From positions 12,878,517 to 12,942,516 of the forward strand of contig OX442318.1 of NCBI GenBank assembly GCA_949358305.1: 64,000 nt of DNA, written 5' to 3'. How positions within the stretch are numbered: position 1 is the stretch's first letter; each line of letters begins with the position of its first letter. A program made the position numbers and the translations under genes. The stretch is from Strigamia acuminata (Eukaryota; Arthropoda; Chilopoda; Geophilomorpha; Linotaeniidae). Below the pieces are notes generated by a model. It was not told the DNA's origin. It did no database searches and was given only the letters and a program-made list of their open reading frames with translations. Positions 1-11,469 of the stretch are shown one piece after another.

Positions 1-690
1 CGATCCACCGACGACGTACGGTGCTCCAACGTAGCAAACGGGCGTGCGCGTATGCACTAACCCGCCCAGAATACGAATTTAGCGTGTATTCTGGTTCCAC
101 CAACTTCCTGGTCTTCACTAGTGCACTCGTACGTGCAAATAGTGGCTCTTGATCCCGACAATAAACGTCGTTTGCGCGTGCTCGTCTCGTACGATGCAAC
201 GCACACGTAACTCGCTTCGAAAATGTCCGTCTCGTTCGTTTCGCCAAAATTCCGCCTCGAAATAAATGCCTGCTTGTTCCAGACGATTCCCACGACGATA
301 ATTAGTCGCCACGTTGTGTTTTCCTTCGCTGGAAAACTCCACGACGTGAAGAAACGGCCCAAACTCTGCTTAAACTCGCATCGCACTGGGGGCCGCCATC
401 TTGGAAAAGGTCGGCAGCGAAGCTCGACGAATGGCCATTTTCGCTTAAAATGAGCCAAAAATACACGATTAATATTCGAAATAAATTGCTTACAGTTTGT
501 AAATGTCCTTTCCAACGCCCAAACGACCGTTGGAACACGGAATCGGCGATGTGAACGTAAATACGACGTTCGCTCGTCGCGTCAAAGCGCGGATACGGTT
601 CCGCCCAAATTGACGTGTCCGGCGTCGATTTCGTTATGAAATCCGCTGGAAAACTTCACGATTCGGCCATCAACCATCCTCTGCTACCAC
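1..690. other. Unassigned leader-like sequence, probably retroelement-derived
   Basis: This stretch has longish open frames on the minus strand (for example about 57-515), but the predicted peptide has no domain I recognise, no zinc knuckle and no capsid-like signature, so I do not call it a gene. On the minus strand, the bases just inside position 690 read TGGTAGCAGAGG directly after a CA. That resembles an LTR end followed by a primer-binding site. The stretch may therefore be the untranslated leader and gag start of a minus-strand LTR element cut off by the window edge. This is inference. Confidence 0.3.
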
Positions 691-1137
691 TGACGATGAT
701 AAGTGAAGTTGTCAACGCCGGGAAATAAACTGGAGACGAAACAAAAGTCATTTTGTGCCTGAAAACCGCACAAACGCGTCGGCCATCTTTATTCAGGCAA
801 GAACAGGTGAGCAAGTGAATATGTACAGGTGTCGAGGCTATTTGCCCTCGATCTAAAAGTAGAACAAATCATCCTGATGGAAAGGTTGATTTGTTCTTTA
901 CATAACCAAAGTAAAGATAACTCAAAGCCAGCATTAACACTGGATAATGCACTGGGGGAAATAATAGATAAACTAAATCATAGCAGACGACAACTCGAAA
1001 TCCATTGATAAACATGAGCCAACTGTAGTATTTAACACGCATTGCGACAGTCAGATGCAGTTGGCTCTCGATTCCAGTACAGTAAACAATGCGACCCGAA
1101 TTTCGCCTTTAACGCACTTAGCCAGAAAAGGTGCGCC
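691..1137 (-). mobile_element. Possible LTR of an unidentified minus-strand retrotransposon
   Basis: On the plus strand the stretch starts TGACGATG at 691. On the minus strand it ends in TCA, followed after one base by TGGTAGCAGAGG, a primer-site-like string. Internally it contains AATAAA-type signals on the minus strand. No partner LTR or target duplication is visible in the window, and the far end near 1,137 is only where Gypsy protease coding begins. It could equally be untranslated retroelement sequence. Confidence 0.25.
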
Positions 1138-1141
1138 GTTA

Positions 1142-2707
1142 CTACGTGAAATGAAAAACTGCTTTGACCCAACACATATTTAGCCACACCTGTCCCAACA
1201 CCTCAATGGGCTGGTGCTGGTATGCAAACAGCTTAACAGAAGTGGGGGTAATCGCCCTCCTTGAAATCAATCGCTTGGTCAGCAAGACGTTGCAATCAGT
1301 CGCATTCAGTACCGACAGCTCACTGCCGGTGTCCAACAATAGGTTAAGCCTGAAAGAATTCAAAACCACCTGCACAATAAGGGGCGGCGACCTCACTCTC
1401 GCTCCAACGACATGAAACAAGGCGAAATCCTCGTCTTGTTCCTGTATCACGTTGATTGGAACGTTCCGCTGCCTCCACTTCTCCTCAGATGCACCTGCTC
1501 CACCAAAACTGCCATCCACTTCGGGTGGAAACGTCGCCGGTGGGCAAGCCCCCTCCTGATCATTTGCCTTCTTGCGCCACTCACCAATCACTCGGCCACC
1601 CGGTCTTTGATCTTGGCCGGCTCTTGGTCCCAGCGCTGGCTCAAAAGGGCAATCCCTTACAAAATGCGGTCCGCCGCAACGAAAACAGTCGACGGGCGTG
1701 CCATCCCTTTTTACAGGTTGGCCGCCTCGCCCACTACTCTGCCCCTGGCGCCCGCGCCAAGGTCGCTGAAACGAACCACGTTGAGCACTGGTTCCTGCGC
1801 CTGAAAAACCGGGTGAACCGAATTGGTTGGCTCTTCCACGGCCCCTCTGCGGACCGCGGCGGCCACCCATCGACAACTGCATCAACGCCGCCGAAGCTGG
1901 CGCTTTGGTCGGTTCCTCATCCGTGAATGGCAACGGTTCCTCGCGTCCCGACGCCGCAATGTGGGCCATCTCGTGGGCCACTGCACGTTTCGTCACCTGC
2001 TCTGCCGTCAGCGGCATGTTTAGGAGAATCTCGCAAACCAAAACTTCGTTGCGTGACCCTCGTACCACCTGATGAACGATCGCCCCATCGGTCTCATCTT
2101 TGGTTGCGAATCCGCAACGTTGAGATAGAATCCTTAACTCTGCAATATATTTCTCTACCGACTCTCCCTCGTGGCGTTTGCGCGCTCCAAAACGCTGCCG
2201 AGCCATATACGGGGTGTCGACTGACGTGTAGTGTTCTTCAACTACGTCCAAAATCGCGTCCAAACCCATTGTCACGACTTCCTTCGGATGCGCCCACCGT
2301 TTGATTTTATCAAACATAGGAATCCCGATCACTGTCAGGAGTAAAGGCACCTGCCTGTCCGCTTCTACCTTGTTCAGAAGTACAAACTGCTGGTACGTTT
2401 GCTTCCAGCTCGTCCACTCGTGCAGCGTGGATCCAGAAAACGGTGGAATGCCGCCAAGCATCAGTTGTGCCATGGTCAACAACAGCACAAACCCACACAG
2501 ACCGGCAAACCTCGCGTTCGACGACCCGTGTTCGATCACGTAGGCCCGACGTTCGTCACGACGTCGAAATCTCTCTTGCACACGTCTACACGACGTCGCC
2601 GACGGCTCGCACGCCGCACGCCACCAATAAGAGTCCAAAGCTCCGCCCGAACGTCGACTCGCCGACGCGGCACTCATCAATTGCAGCAAAAGTAGGCAAA
2701 AACTCAC
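1142..2707 (-). pseudogene. Gypsy-type Gag-protease fragment (Pol missing)
   Basis: A long open frame encodes the structural Gag protein and start of the protease of a Gypsy (Metaviridae) LTR retrotransposon. The likely initiator is the ATG at 2,473 (residue 79 of the open frame); codons before it look like translated leader. In order I see a capsid-like helical region (about residues 90-260), a Gly/Arg/Gln-rich stretch, one CCHC zinc knuckle (CFRCGGPHFVRDC, about residue 343) and an aspartic-protease active site (LLLDTGSELS, about residue 458). The frame stops shortly after the protease. No reverse transcriptase or integrase follows on the minus side, so the copy is truncated. A related, more decayed gag piece lies on the opposite strand at 4,850-5,240. 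Confidence 0.8.
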
Positions 2708-3134
2708 AATTTCCTAATGTGTCCCATTTAGGGAGCTTCCTCTGTCCAACATACTGTCCAATTGTACTACTCAGGCTTCTTTTTATCGTGGATACCACTG
2801 AAGAGTTCTTACAACTCGATGTGACTCTCTAATTTAGACACGGAAAACATGTTCACTCTCATTTATTGAACTCGTCATACACAACTGAATTCCAGAATAT
2901 ATGTTGCCATGGTTAGCTTCCAAACAATCACCAACCATGGCACATTGTTACAACAATCATATAATGCCGTCAATTCACACTTAATAGTTAATTTACAATC
3001 AGAATCTAACACTTATGTATTTTTACAATGCCAAATTAATAAAAGCAAGGAAATAAATAGTTAATTGACATCATAGAGGAGCAAAGAGGCGGCAGCCAAT
3101 CCGAATACGCAGGACAACCTCAGCTAGTTGCTAC
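2708..3134. other. Non-coding stretch upstream of the Gypsy gag fragment
   Basis: AT-rich sequence with no coding signal. By position it should hold the 5' LTR of the minus-strand gag element at 1,142-2,707. I could not find a second copy of it in the window, so the LTR limits are undefined. Confidence 0.3.
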
Positions 3135-4127
3135 TTAAACAATAAAAACACTTGCCAAACCAAAAGGCTGAAATTCTACGCAATAGCCAAAAACCGATTT
3201 GGAAATTACAATGTCGCCATTTTGGTACATGTGTGAGGGGCTCAAACTGAGTCTAATAAAAGATGGACGAGGGTTCCAAACCTTAGGAGGGATACAGCAA
3301 ACATTAGTTTCACATAACATGTCCTGGCTTGGACAATTGTGGAATCTTTTAATTAAGGGGGGAGAGACCACAATCAGAAAATAATTTTGAAGAGGTGCCG
3401 TCAAGAAAACCCTTCATGTTGGTGTAATGTCAGGAAAAAAGAGAGAGAAGCCCAAAACAGCTGTTCAGACCAGTACAAGTCCCAATGCGACTTTGGATGC
3501 AGAGGAAGTGAGTGAGAAAGAAATTCATGAATTAGCCTTGATGTGCAACTCGAATCCGAGTCTGCTTCAAATGTATGGGAAAGCAAATTTTACATTTTTG
3601 GCATTATATCACGAGGATTGTCAGAGAAGAATTTAATAAGGACCCGCCCCTTTGTTCTCAACTGAACTGGATCAAAAGTAGCCAATGTAGTGGAAGAGAA
3701 AGAGAAGACAGCTCAGATGTGGGATAAAGAAGCATTCAATTGTGAAGAAATTCGAACCATTGTTTTGCGAATGATGTTGAATTAAAAAAAAAATTTGATG
3801 GATGGATGAATTGATTTAAAGACCCGTCCAGTTGCATTTCAGCATTTGCTGAGTTCAACTTCAGGATCCATTTGAACAGGAGCAATTTCAAAAACTGAAA
3901 TAAAATTATTTTGATAAACTAGATTTTCGAAATTCAGACTATTCAATAAAAATATGGAAAAAATAAAACTGTCAATTCAGTTGGAAGAGAAAGACACCCG
4001 ACAAAGTGGAAAAAAAGAGTTACGGAGTATTTCAATTCGAATCCACATTAGGCCTAAAAAAGAATGCAAATATTTGAGACGAAAGGAATTCAAGAATTAT
4101 TACCAATAAAATCAAACCATCGACTAT

Positions 4128-4282
4128 CAGTGCTGGACTGGCCCGGCGGGCTACCGGGAGTTTCCCGGTGGCCCGTGGCCGCTGTGGCCTGTCGCAGCCA
4201 GCTGTAGCCTGTCCCGACTTCATTAATTGTGGCCCGGACACCCAGATTTCCCGGCCATAAATTTGTTCCCAGTCCAGCCCTG
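4128..4282. mobile_element. Short GC-rich MITE with CAGTGCTGGACTGG ends
   Basis: A 155-bp element with inverted ends CAGTGCTGGACTGG and CCAGTCCAGCCCTG. Flanks read GACTAT on the left and GACTCTAT on the right, an imperfect 6-8 bp target duplication. The inverted paralogues near 42,500 and 45,850 lack the element and read through the same site, which demonstrates insertion. A related end (GTGCTTGACTGACCCGGCG) occurs near 23,355. The length of the duplication suggests a hAT-like mover, but no transposase is present. Confidence 0.7.
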
Positions 4283-4849
4283 GACTCTATATTCAATCCT
4301 AATCCAGTTCCTTGGTTACACATGAATAGAATTCTTCAGAAATAAGCAGACAAGAATCCCGAGAGGAAGAAGATACAACGATACAACGGATCAAAAGTGA
4401 AAACGATGCAAACGATACGCGAAACGAAATGGAAGGCAGAAACACGCGACTGTTGCTACGCGACGGAAAAACGTCACTAGAGATTGCATCATGCTCCTCA
4501 TGTAGTTAATAACAGTTTTTCCCACCAGGCAGCACTAAAAATAAATGTAAGGAAATTTTGAATTTTCATATACGTTAAAGTAATGGCTTTTAGTATTAAA
4601 GTTTGTTATCAACCCCAAGATAAGAAATATCGAGCCAAATGCGGTTTTTATGCACAAACAGGTGTTTACAATGCAAGTGGAATGAACAAATCTCTCAAAA
4701 CCTACAACATCTTGTACTAATGGAATTTAGTTTTCCAAACTAGCACCTTGCGTAGGCAATTAAAATATCGAAAAAACTAAGCAACTTTCAATTCAGTCTG
4801 CAACCAATATTAGGCCTAAAATGGACATTACGACATTACGACAGCGACT

Positions 4850-5240
4850 ATGCTCGAGCGAAAAACAGCAATACAAGCTCATTTTGAGGCGTTGGGTACG
4901 CCATTTATGAACAGACAACGTTTAGGCAGTAGAATGAGAAAAGCAGGAGTGTGTAGAGACATACAATATATTAATGAGCTACGTATTCTTGCTCAGAAAT
5001 GCAATTTTACTGCCGACACCGAATTAGAGAGTGCAGTTGTGGACCAAGTGATCGGGGGGGGGAGGGGGGGGGGTCAAGTATCCTCTTTTAGTCACCCAGA
5101 TTTTATTGGCAATGCCTTTGAAATTAGATAAATTGATAAAGATAGCGATGGCACACGAAATGGCAGCCATAGCATCTACTGGAGTGATCGATATCTTACC
5201 CATTGTCAAACTTGGAAAAGTCAATTGCAGGAGGAAGTGC
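4850..5240 (+). pseudogene. Decayed Gypsy gag fragment
   Basis: The plus-strand frame from 4,850 resembles the capsid part of the gag at 1,142-2,707: both have a conserved block ending in ELRILxQxC, then a 'hexvVxQV' block, and after a G-rich interruption (5,055-5,075) the motif AHEMAxIAS continues near 5,150-5,180. The G tract and frame breaks show it is non-functional. It lies inside the left arm of the inverted duplication and directly abuts the 20-bp minisatellite. Confidence 0.65.
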
Positions 5241-5249
5241 AGTCTTAAT

Positions 5250-5640
5250 TTTATTTTGCTATAATGCACTTTATTTTGCTATGATGCATTCTATTTTGCT
5301 ATGATGCATTTTATTTTGCTATGATGCATTTTATTTTGCTATGATGCATTTTATTTTGCTATGATGCATACTATTTTGCTATGATGCATTTTATTTTGCT
5401 ATGATGCATTTTATTTTGCTATAATGCATTGTATTTTGCTATAATGCATTTTATTTTGCTATAATGCATTCTATTTTGCTATAATGCATTCTATTTTGCT
5501 ATAATGCATTCTATTTTGCTATAATGCATTCTATTTTGCTATAATGCATGTTATTTTGCTATAATGCATTGTATTTTGCTATAATGCATTTTATTAGCTG
5601 TAATGCATTTTGTTTTGCTATAATGCATTTTATTTTGTTA
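5250..5640. repeat. 20-bp minisatellite (ATTTTGCTATGATGCATT type)
   Basis: About 19 tandem copies of a 20-bp unit; consecutive units fall exactly every 20 bases. Two sub-variants, TATGATGCA then TATAATGCA, occupy the left and right halves, indicating local homogenisation. The inverted partner array lies at about 36,000-36,250. Confidence 0.95.
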
Positions 5641-7259
5641 TTAAAGCTTAAAACTTACAAATAAACAAAAAGTTTATTACAAAATGAAGAGTAGAAACGA
5701 AATCGCCCAACCGCAAGGACACAAAGAAAAGCCCCTGAAAAAGCAGTAAAAGCGACGATCGAAGGAAAGACAAACCGAGCGACAAACACAAGAACCGGTT
5801 CATTCGAATCAACTGAATCCAGTTGAGAAGCGGATGATGAAAGTGAAGCTGGTTCACTCACAAGTCAGCTCCAAAGGAATACGTGTCAGCGCTTTAAACA
5901 GCGTAGTCAACGAAACTGCAGAACTACAGAATGAAACATACGAGGCTTCCCAACAAGATGACCGAAATAATAAAAGAAAAAATTCAAGGACTTTCTTACA
6001 ATCGTAGGCGGCAAAAACTGGCCAAACCACACAAATGCCCCACGAGCCTAACTCGGAACTGATTAAGCTCATTAATCAACAGAATCAGATTCGAAACCAA
6101 AAGGGGAAAAAGAAATTACAAATGCCAAGCCTTGAAGAAATGGAAACCATTCCTGCCAATATCGAAGCGGCTAACAACCACACATCAGAAAACAGAGAAA
6201 CAGGCACAATGGACCGTAATAAACGGACAAATTCCCCATGAAGCTCAATTAACCAGAACGCCTCCACGCTTGGATAACCAACTACATTCGGCATCTTAAT
6301 AGTTACATTATTTCCCCCCCCCCCTCCAAAACAACTACACACGCTCCTCCCCCAAAAATGCTCTGTCTGTCTTTTCATTGACTGATGGAGGACAACAGGT
6401 TTACTTTGGGGAAAGTTGCCTAAGTCAACAAATTAAATACATTTTGGCACCAATTGAGTGAGCCTTTTATGTTTTTAGTCAACAGAATCCACGTTTGGAG
6501 TTTCCTAACCTAAGGTTCTAAGAATTCCAGCCAAACTTTTGATCGAATAATTCAAATAAAGAAATTTGCAATACTCAAAGAGGTCGAAACAGGCAATGGA
6601 CAAATCGTCAAGGCAGTTTCAAAAGATCGGGGCACTTTAAGGAGCACAATTTATGAAAATATGCTTAAGATTGGGTTCGCGAGAGTCAAAACGAACTACC
6701 AAACTCAACTATCTCTTCACAAGTCTTCTCTACAAAGCAGTCAAAATATGGCGAAACTTGAACTAACAAACAGAAAAGAGAGAATGGAGAAAAGGTCAAA
6801 AAATACATCTGCTGGTCCAAGTCTTATGAGAGATTTTACCACATGGATCGTGGATCTACACAGTCCAAAAATAGACAATCACACTGACCCACAACCAAAG
6901 AAGAAAACATCAGTGCAAGGTGTAAGCTCAAGAGATGTGCCATGCACCATATGTCCAGGATTCACGTCGCATGCTTAAGTTTAATCCAGGAGAGAGAGAG
7001 AAGGACCCACACCCACACCTCATGGCAGTGTGCACAGAAATCCAGCACCAAAGCCAATTAATACATTGAGACAGCAGATAAGAATGCCATTCTCACACTC
7101 AGGACAAAAATGGTGTCTTCCAGAACAAAAGCAACAACCAAACTCAACTTTCTCTTCGACTGAAGGAATAAAATACCAACAAATAGAAAAACCGGAATGG
7201 AACAAACCGTGCATTGTTGTACCAGGGCGAGCAGCAAAAATGGTAACCTAACCCTAAAA

Positions 7260-7560
7260 AAAAAGAATCACATTTAATTAATATTGAACATTGTTTTGAA
7301 CATGAAAATATCATTACTCTTATAATTATTCATGTTGAGGAAAATTGTTCCTGGTGTCATTCTTTTGATGACTCAATTGATCCATTGTGCAGCGCTTCTG
7401 GCTGAATCGGCCACAGAGCCAAACCTAAACGTTGTGGCATAAAATAAAAAACAAATTTGTGCGATTAGTTTGTGAAATTTCGACAAATAAAGAATAAAAA
7501 CGAATAAAAATGTTGTGTTTTTAAATATCAGCATGGCTCGCCAAAGTTCAACTTGATTTA
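7260..7560. other. AT-rich repeat-arm spacer without genes
   Basis: Part of the inverted duplication (reverse copy near 34,380-34,690). No coding signal is seen. Confidence 0.5.
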
Positions 7561-7799
7561 AACTTGATTCGTTCGAATGGCCATTTTTTTTTTACTCTGG
7601 TAATTCGACCGACGTGTCTTACACCTCCATCTTGGATTCGAATTCACGTGGCTTCGTCTTCATGACAATCGCAGTAACACGTGAGCTGACGTCATATTTC
7701 TATTTTATTTATTTATTTTATTAAAAATTTTATGTATTTATTTTATTTTATCATTAATTTAAAATTGGAATTTTCATACGTATTCATAAGTTTTATAAA

Positions 7800-8012
7800 A
7801 GCTCGTATAGCTCGCCACCTCGCATCACCACCCTGGTGACGTAATTAGGAATTATAAAAACAACATTCATTCATAAACTCCTTTATTTATACAGAAAACA
7901 TTATTTCATCTTTTTATACACTAAGTTACAACTTATAATTTGTCATAAACTCATCGATCAATGTACATTTATATCATATTTTGCTGCTGTGCTCGTCTTG
8001 CTCGCAAATAAA
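7800..8012 (-). pseudogene. WASHC2: Inverted fragment of the WASHC2 last exon and 3' UTR
   Basis: Positions 7,810-7,980 are the reverse complement of the 3' UTR of the WASHC2 gene around 33,830-33,985, including the poly(A)-signal area. About 7,981-8,008 is the reverse complement of part of the last exon near 33,640-33,668. The intervening 160 bp of the exon are missing. The fragment adjoins a direct-orientation copy of the gene's 5' end, so it is a rearranged, non-functional remnant. Confidence 0.8.
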
Positions 8013-8039
8013 ATAAAATTCGCAATAACAACGCTAGAT

Positions 8040-9240
8040 ACCGGTATCGACACCCACCATTCTCGGTTAGCTTCAAGAAACCGGAGAAGAAACCATTTCC
8101 CTCATTGGTCGAAACGTAAACTCTTTCTCATTGGCTCCTGCGTTTGTCGCCCGTAAAAACCGCTGCTTGTTGACCCCGATGTAGACCACGGTATTAATAA
8201 ACGATATTAAGAATTAACGCCCACTTTGCAGTCATTCTAATGGCTAAATCACATGATTTACTCCACGTCCTTCCGCACAGGTGCACCCAAAGTACTTAAT
8301 TGCACGCGACTAAGCGCTAATTGCATCTTTTTTATATATATTAATTTAATTTATTTTATTCCAACAGTGCCACATCGAAATGTAACACGATCGAGTTAAA
8401 TCGCTGCTGAAAAGTCGAGTTGTAAGTGGCAAATTGAACGAAACGGGCGTCAAGGAGCCACGTATGTGGGAAACCGCCTGGACACCGGACGAAACACGCA
8501 AAAACAGCGCGAATTAGACGCTAGCAGGCGACGTCGGAGTAAACTAATCAATTAATGTTTGTTTAGATACGTGATTGACGTTTTATGAAATTTGTTTTTC
8601 AAGTTGTTGAATGGCATGCAGTCGTTGTGTGACCAACTGGCCACCGCCAGTCGGCACTGGCAACAGTAAAGAGAGGATCCTCAGCAGCTCCTACGGCTTA
8701 CCGTCAGAGTTGCGTCCTGATTGTAGCCAATCAGGACAGAGGATTCTGCAAGGTCCCTTCGAGGTCCGGACTGACCACGAGGGACAGAACAACACCAGCC
8801 ACGAGAGTGTCTGGTCGCGTTGCTAAGATGAAGGAGACGACAATGAAACAGGCAATACCAATAACTGGCGAGGTCGCCCTAAAGTCTGAAGGGACTTGAG
8901 CCGACCCGTTGGGCCGTGCTGCGAGGCACGGCGTGGTATTTGATTAACCGACCACGCTGCCCATGTGGCCTTCGGCCACGTGGTCAGCGGTTGGTCTGGG
9001 TTGGGTTGCTGGAAGGTAACTCAACATCCAAGGCGATAACACGACGACACACTAACCCCTAGACAACCATGGCAATAAAGAATATCAATCCTAAACTGTG
9101 TGTCTCTGTGTTTTGTATAATCGTGAATGGTGTCCAAACGCCCATGGTCCTCCCCTGACCATGAGGCGACCGACCGCCACTCACAGTTGGCGCAGACGTT
9201 GTTGATGAAAATGCAAGAAATCCAGAAAGAAGTGGATTTG
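8040..9240 (+). pseudogene. WASHC2: WASHC2 5'-end pseudogene (promoter, exon 1, exon 2) split by a solo LTR
   Basis: About 8,045-8,622 is nearly identical to 24,980-25,555, covering the region upstream of WASHC2, exon 1, intron 1 and the start of exon 2. The rest of exon 2 resumes at 9,190-9,236 after an inserted LTR. Disabling changes are visible: the start codon is TTG instead of ATG, and a tryptophan codon in exon 1 (AATTGGACG in the functional gene) has become AATTAG, a stop. Because intron 1 is retained, this is a DNA-level duplicate and not a processed retrocopy. Similarity ends inside exon 2 near 9,236. Confidence 0.9.
8628..9185. mobile_element. 558-bp solo LTR inserted in the WASHC2 pseudogene
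   Basis: The insert begins TGTGACC and ends CTCACA, so it has TG...CA ends with a five-base inverted repeat. It is flanked by GTTG on both sides (8,624-8,627 and 9,186-9,189). The functional WASHC2 exon 2 at about 25,550 reads TCGTTGGCGCAG without it and so gives the empty site. No internal retroelement sequence remains, so it is a solo LTR left by recombination. The family is unknown. Confidence 0.85.
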
Positions 9241-9429
9241 CTCTCTTCATAGAGAAGATTTACGTTTGCGTATTATGAGCGAAGTACTCTTGTTTCTCCA
9301 ATCAAACCTAACGGTCGTGTCAAGTCATTTCTCACGCAGCCAAATAGAAGATATTAGCTTTTTTGGACGAATAGGCCAAATAACCAAATGCAAACTGAAT
9401 ATTCCGGGATATCCGGTGGAAGCCAAGTC

Positions 9430-9790
9430 ATTTTATGATTGTTTTTAATACAAATAAAAACAAATAAAGCCATTCTATTCATAACATTATAAAATAGTTA
9501 TAAATTATCTACCTTGACATCCAGCACAGTCCTCGTTTTTTGTCATCCTTTTTTGGCACAAAGGATTACCCACAATCAGTCCTGACACGAGTTGGCGACA
9601 ACCACCTGAAGATAAAACAAACACATATATCAGTGAAATAATTAACAAAACCAAAAACGCCGAAATAGTTGAATTCTAAAGAGAAGCTGCCGTTCCATGA
9701 AATTTACAATCAACTCACTTGTCAGTGCAGTCAATGGTGACTATTGGCCTAAACACTTGTATTCATCTCACAATATCCGTGTACAGGCGT
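9430..9790. repeat. Dispersed repeat, copy 1
   Basis: Sequence from TTTTATGATTG through AACAAATAAAG and the CACAGTCCTCG block to the GAAGCTGCCGTTC block recurs at 22,375-22,530 and, after an interruption, 23,405-23,560 and 23,960-24,100. The order of blocks is the same, so these are copies of one long repeat. No coding capacity is seen; the open frame at 9,266-9,448 just upstream has no recognisable domain. Confidence 0.7.
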
Positions 9791-10590
9791 CGCTCCAATG
9801 CTGAATTCATCCAACGGAGCTGGGTGTTAGTAAAAATTAACCTAAGGAACATTAATGTAGATTAATCTTACGGGGATAAACCCAATCAGATTCACTAATA
9901 CTTGAATAAACTCATGATCGGCCATTAGAACTAAAACCTCCAGTTTCGAAACCATCGTTAATTTATTTAATAAGATGACTTTTTTTTCAACTTTTAATTT
10001 GAAACATTTTCATATTATTTGCTGTCTTTCACGAGATTAGAAATTAACCTTGGTACAATATTGATTACAGAAACCACAGGCAAATTGCTTCATCAAAAAT
10101 TCATTAACCAGCTCAAATTGCCACAGTTGGCTTTTGTTCTGCACTCTATAAAGTAAGAAAAGAACTAGCAATTTCCCAAATTGATTGGTTTTCCAATTTC
10201 AAAGAAAAATTAGGTCAAAAAGTCACAAGTTCGTATCACACGTTTGTACCACACGTGTAGGCTACAGCTTAATTCCACTTGTGAGAGCATCATTGCAATT
10301 CAGAATTCAGGTAAGCAGAAATAAATTTAATTAAAAACTAAACAAAATTGAATTACATACTTGTATTTTATCCATGATGAATTTGAGAGGAAATATGCAG
10401 TATGTGACGATTCTACTTTTGGGCTGATTTATTAGTCCTTTTGAGATAGATAATTCGGTTTATACAAGACGTTGCTAAGTTTAGCAACAACCTAACCGAG
10501 ATAAGCTACGGAAGTCTTTACAAACATGGCACGTGATCGAATAGAAATAACTTACAGTTTTAGTGTGACATAACATATTTATTACTAAAT
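9791..10590. other. AT-rich intergenic stretch, nothing recognised
   Basis: No open frame with coding character, no clear repeats and no RNA gene features are visible. Confidence 0.5.
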
Positions 10591-10860
10591 ATTAACAACA
10601 AAAGATGGGTTCTTGACGCGTGTAAACGGGCGGCATCAACTGGTTGAGGATCCGGGCGAAGCCAGAGGGATACGGCTGACTTGCGGCATCGTCACAAATA
10701 TCGCTACGGAGACGTATTTGGTCCGCAGCTCGAGTATCTAATAATGCGAAGAGTCCTTCGCATAAGTAGGAATATTCAGCAGAATATTCCATGTTCCAAA
10801 TGAATAAAAGTAAAGTAATTAGTGGAATACAACGAATGAATTGTTGTATAAATATTAATT

Positions 10861-11345
10861 GGGCGGGGACCGTCACGACAATTGAGAGAACGTCGCGGGA
10901 GTTGTTGAGACTCCATCCGCCAGCATGCCTTACGACGACAAGATCTCGTGATCAGGCGCCGAGTATTTAATTGTGTGCTTTAACTCGCTATCGGTGGTAC
11001 CAACCACCAGGTAAACATTTCTATGGACTTACCGGGTTTAAAAGATATTGCCAATACAGGATTACCAATGCCCGAGTAATTTGTTTAACACGATATATTT
11101 TATATATCGTTCACGGGTTACTAACCCGGAGGGTACAATGGGGCGGGGACCGTCACGACGGTCGAGAGAACCATCGCGGGAGGATTTGACTCCTCCATCT
11201 GCCAGCATGCCTTACGATGACGGGATCCATTGATCGAGCACCGGGTAAAATATTAATTGGCCACTGCCATTGGATTACCATTATCCAGGTAGTTGTTTTA
11301 TCGCAACATCTTTAGATATTACTCACGGGCTACCAACCCGGCGTG
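10861..11345 (+). repeat. Diverged tandem repeat of about 280 bp
   Basis: A block starting GGGCGGGGACCGTCACGAC recurs at 10,861 and 11,142. It contains GAGAGAAC, TCGCGGGA and CAGCATGCCTTACGA at matching spacing, and ends in a hairpin CGGGTTACTAACCCG (about 11,093) that recurs as CGGGCTACCAACCCG (about 11,324). About 1.7 copies are present, diverged by point changes and indels. GC content is higher than the surroundings. The function is unknown; it may be subterminal repeats of a DNA transposon or part of an LTR. Confidence 0.6.
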
Positions 11346-11469
11346 TTACCTGTATATTAGGCTTTTACCGACTTTTAACGTGCGGAAGGACCAATCGAGA
11401 AAATACGGGAACCTGCGAGGGCTGTTTACAACAACCATCCTGCAGCGGACTGAGGCCAGTTAGCTGAGG

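Larger units (their letters stand above)
3135..7990 (+). repeat. Left arm of a large degenerate inverted duplication
   Basis: Most of this stretch recurs in reverse complement to the right of WASHC2. About 3,350-3,430 matches around 46,780-46,860; 3,950-4,640 matches 45,480-46,080 and again 42,100-42,720; the 20-bp minisatellite matches 36,000-36,250; 5,650-6,080 matches 35,300-35,970; 6,540-7,260 matches 34,690-35,010; 7,560-7,980 matches 33,830-34,230. Short open frames inside (3,427-3,636; 6,661-6,978) are copies within the same repeat. The second contains a CTICPGFTSHAC string that could be a decayed retroviral-type zinc knuckle. The arm is diverged and indel-rich, so the duplication is old. 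Confidence 0.75.

Noticed and set aside
57-515. 152-residue minus-strand open frame as a gene
   Set aside because: No recognisable domain or clear start context; probably retroelement leader sequence.
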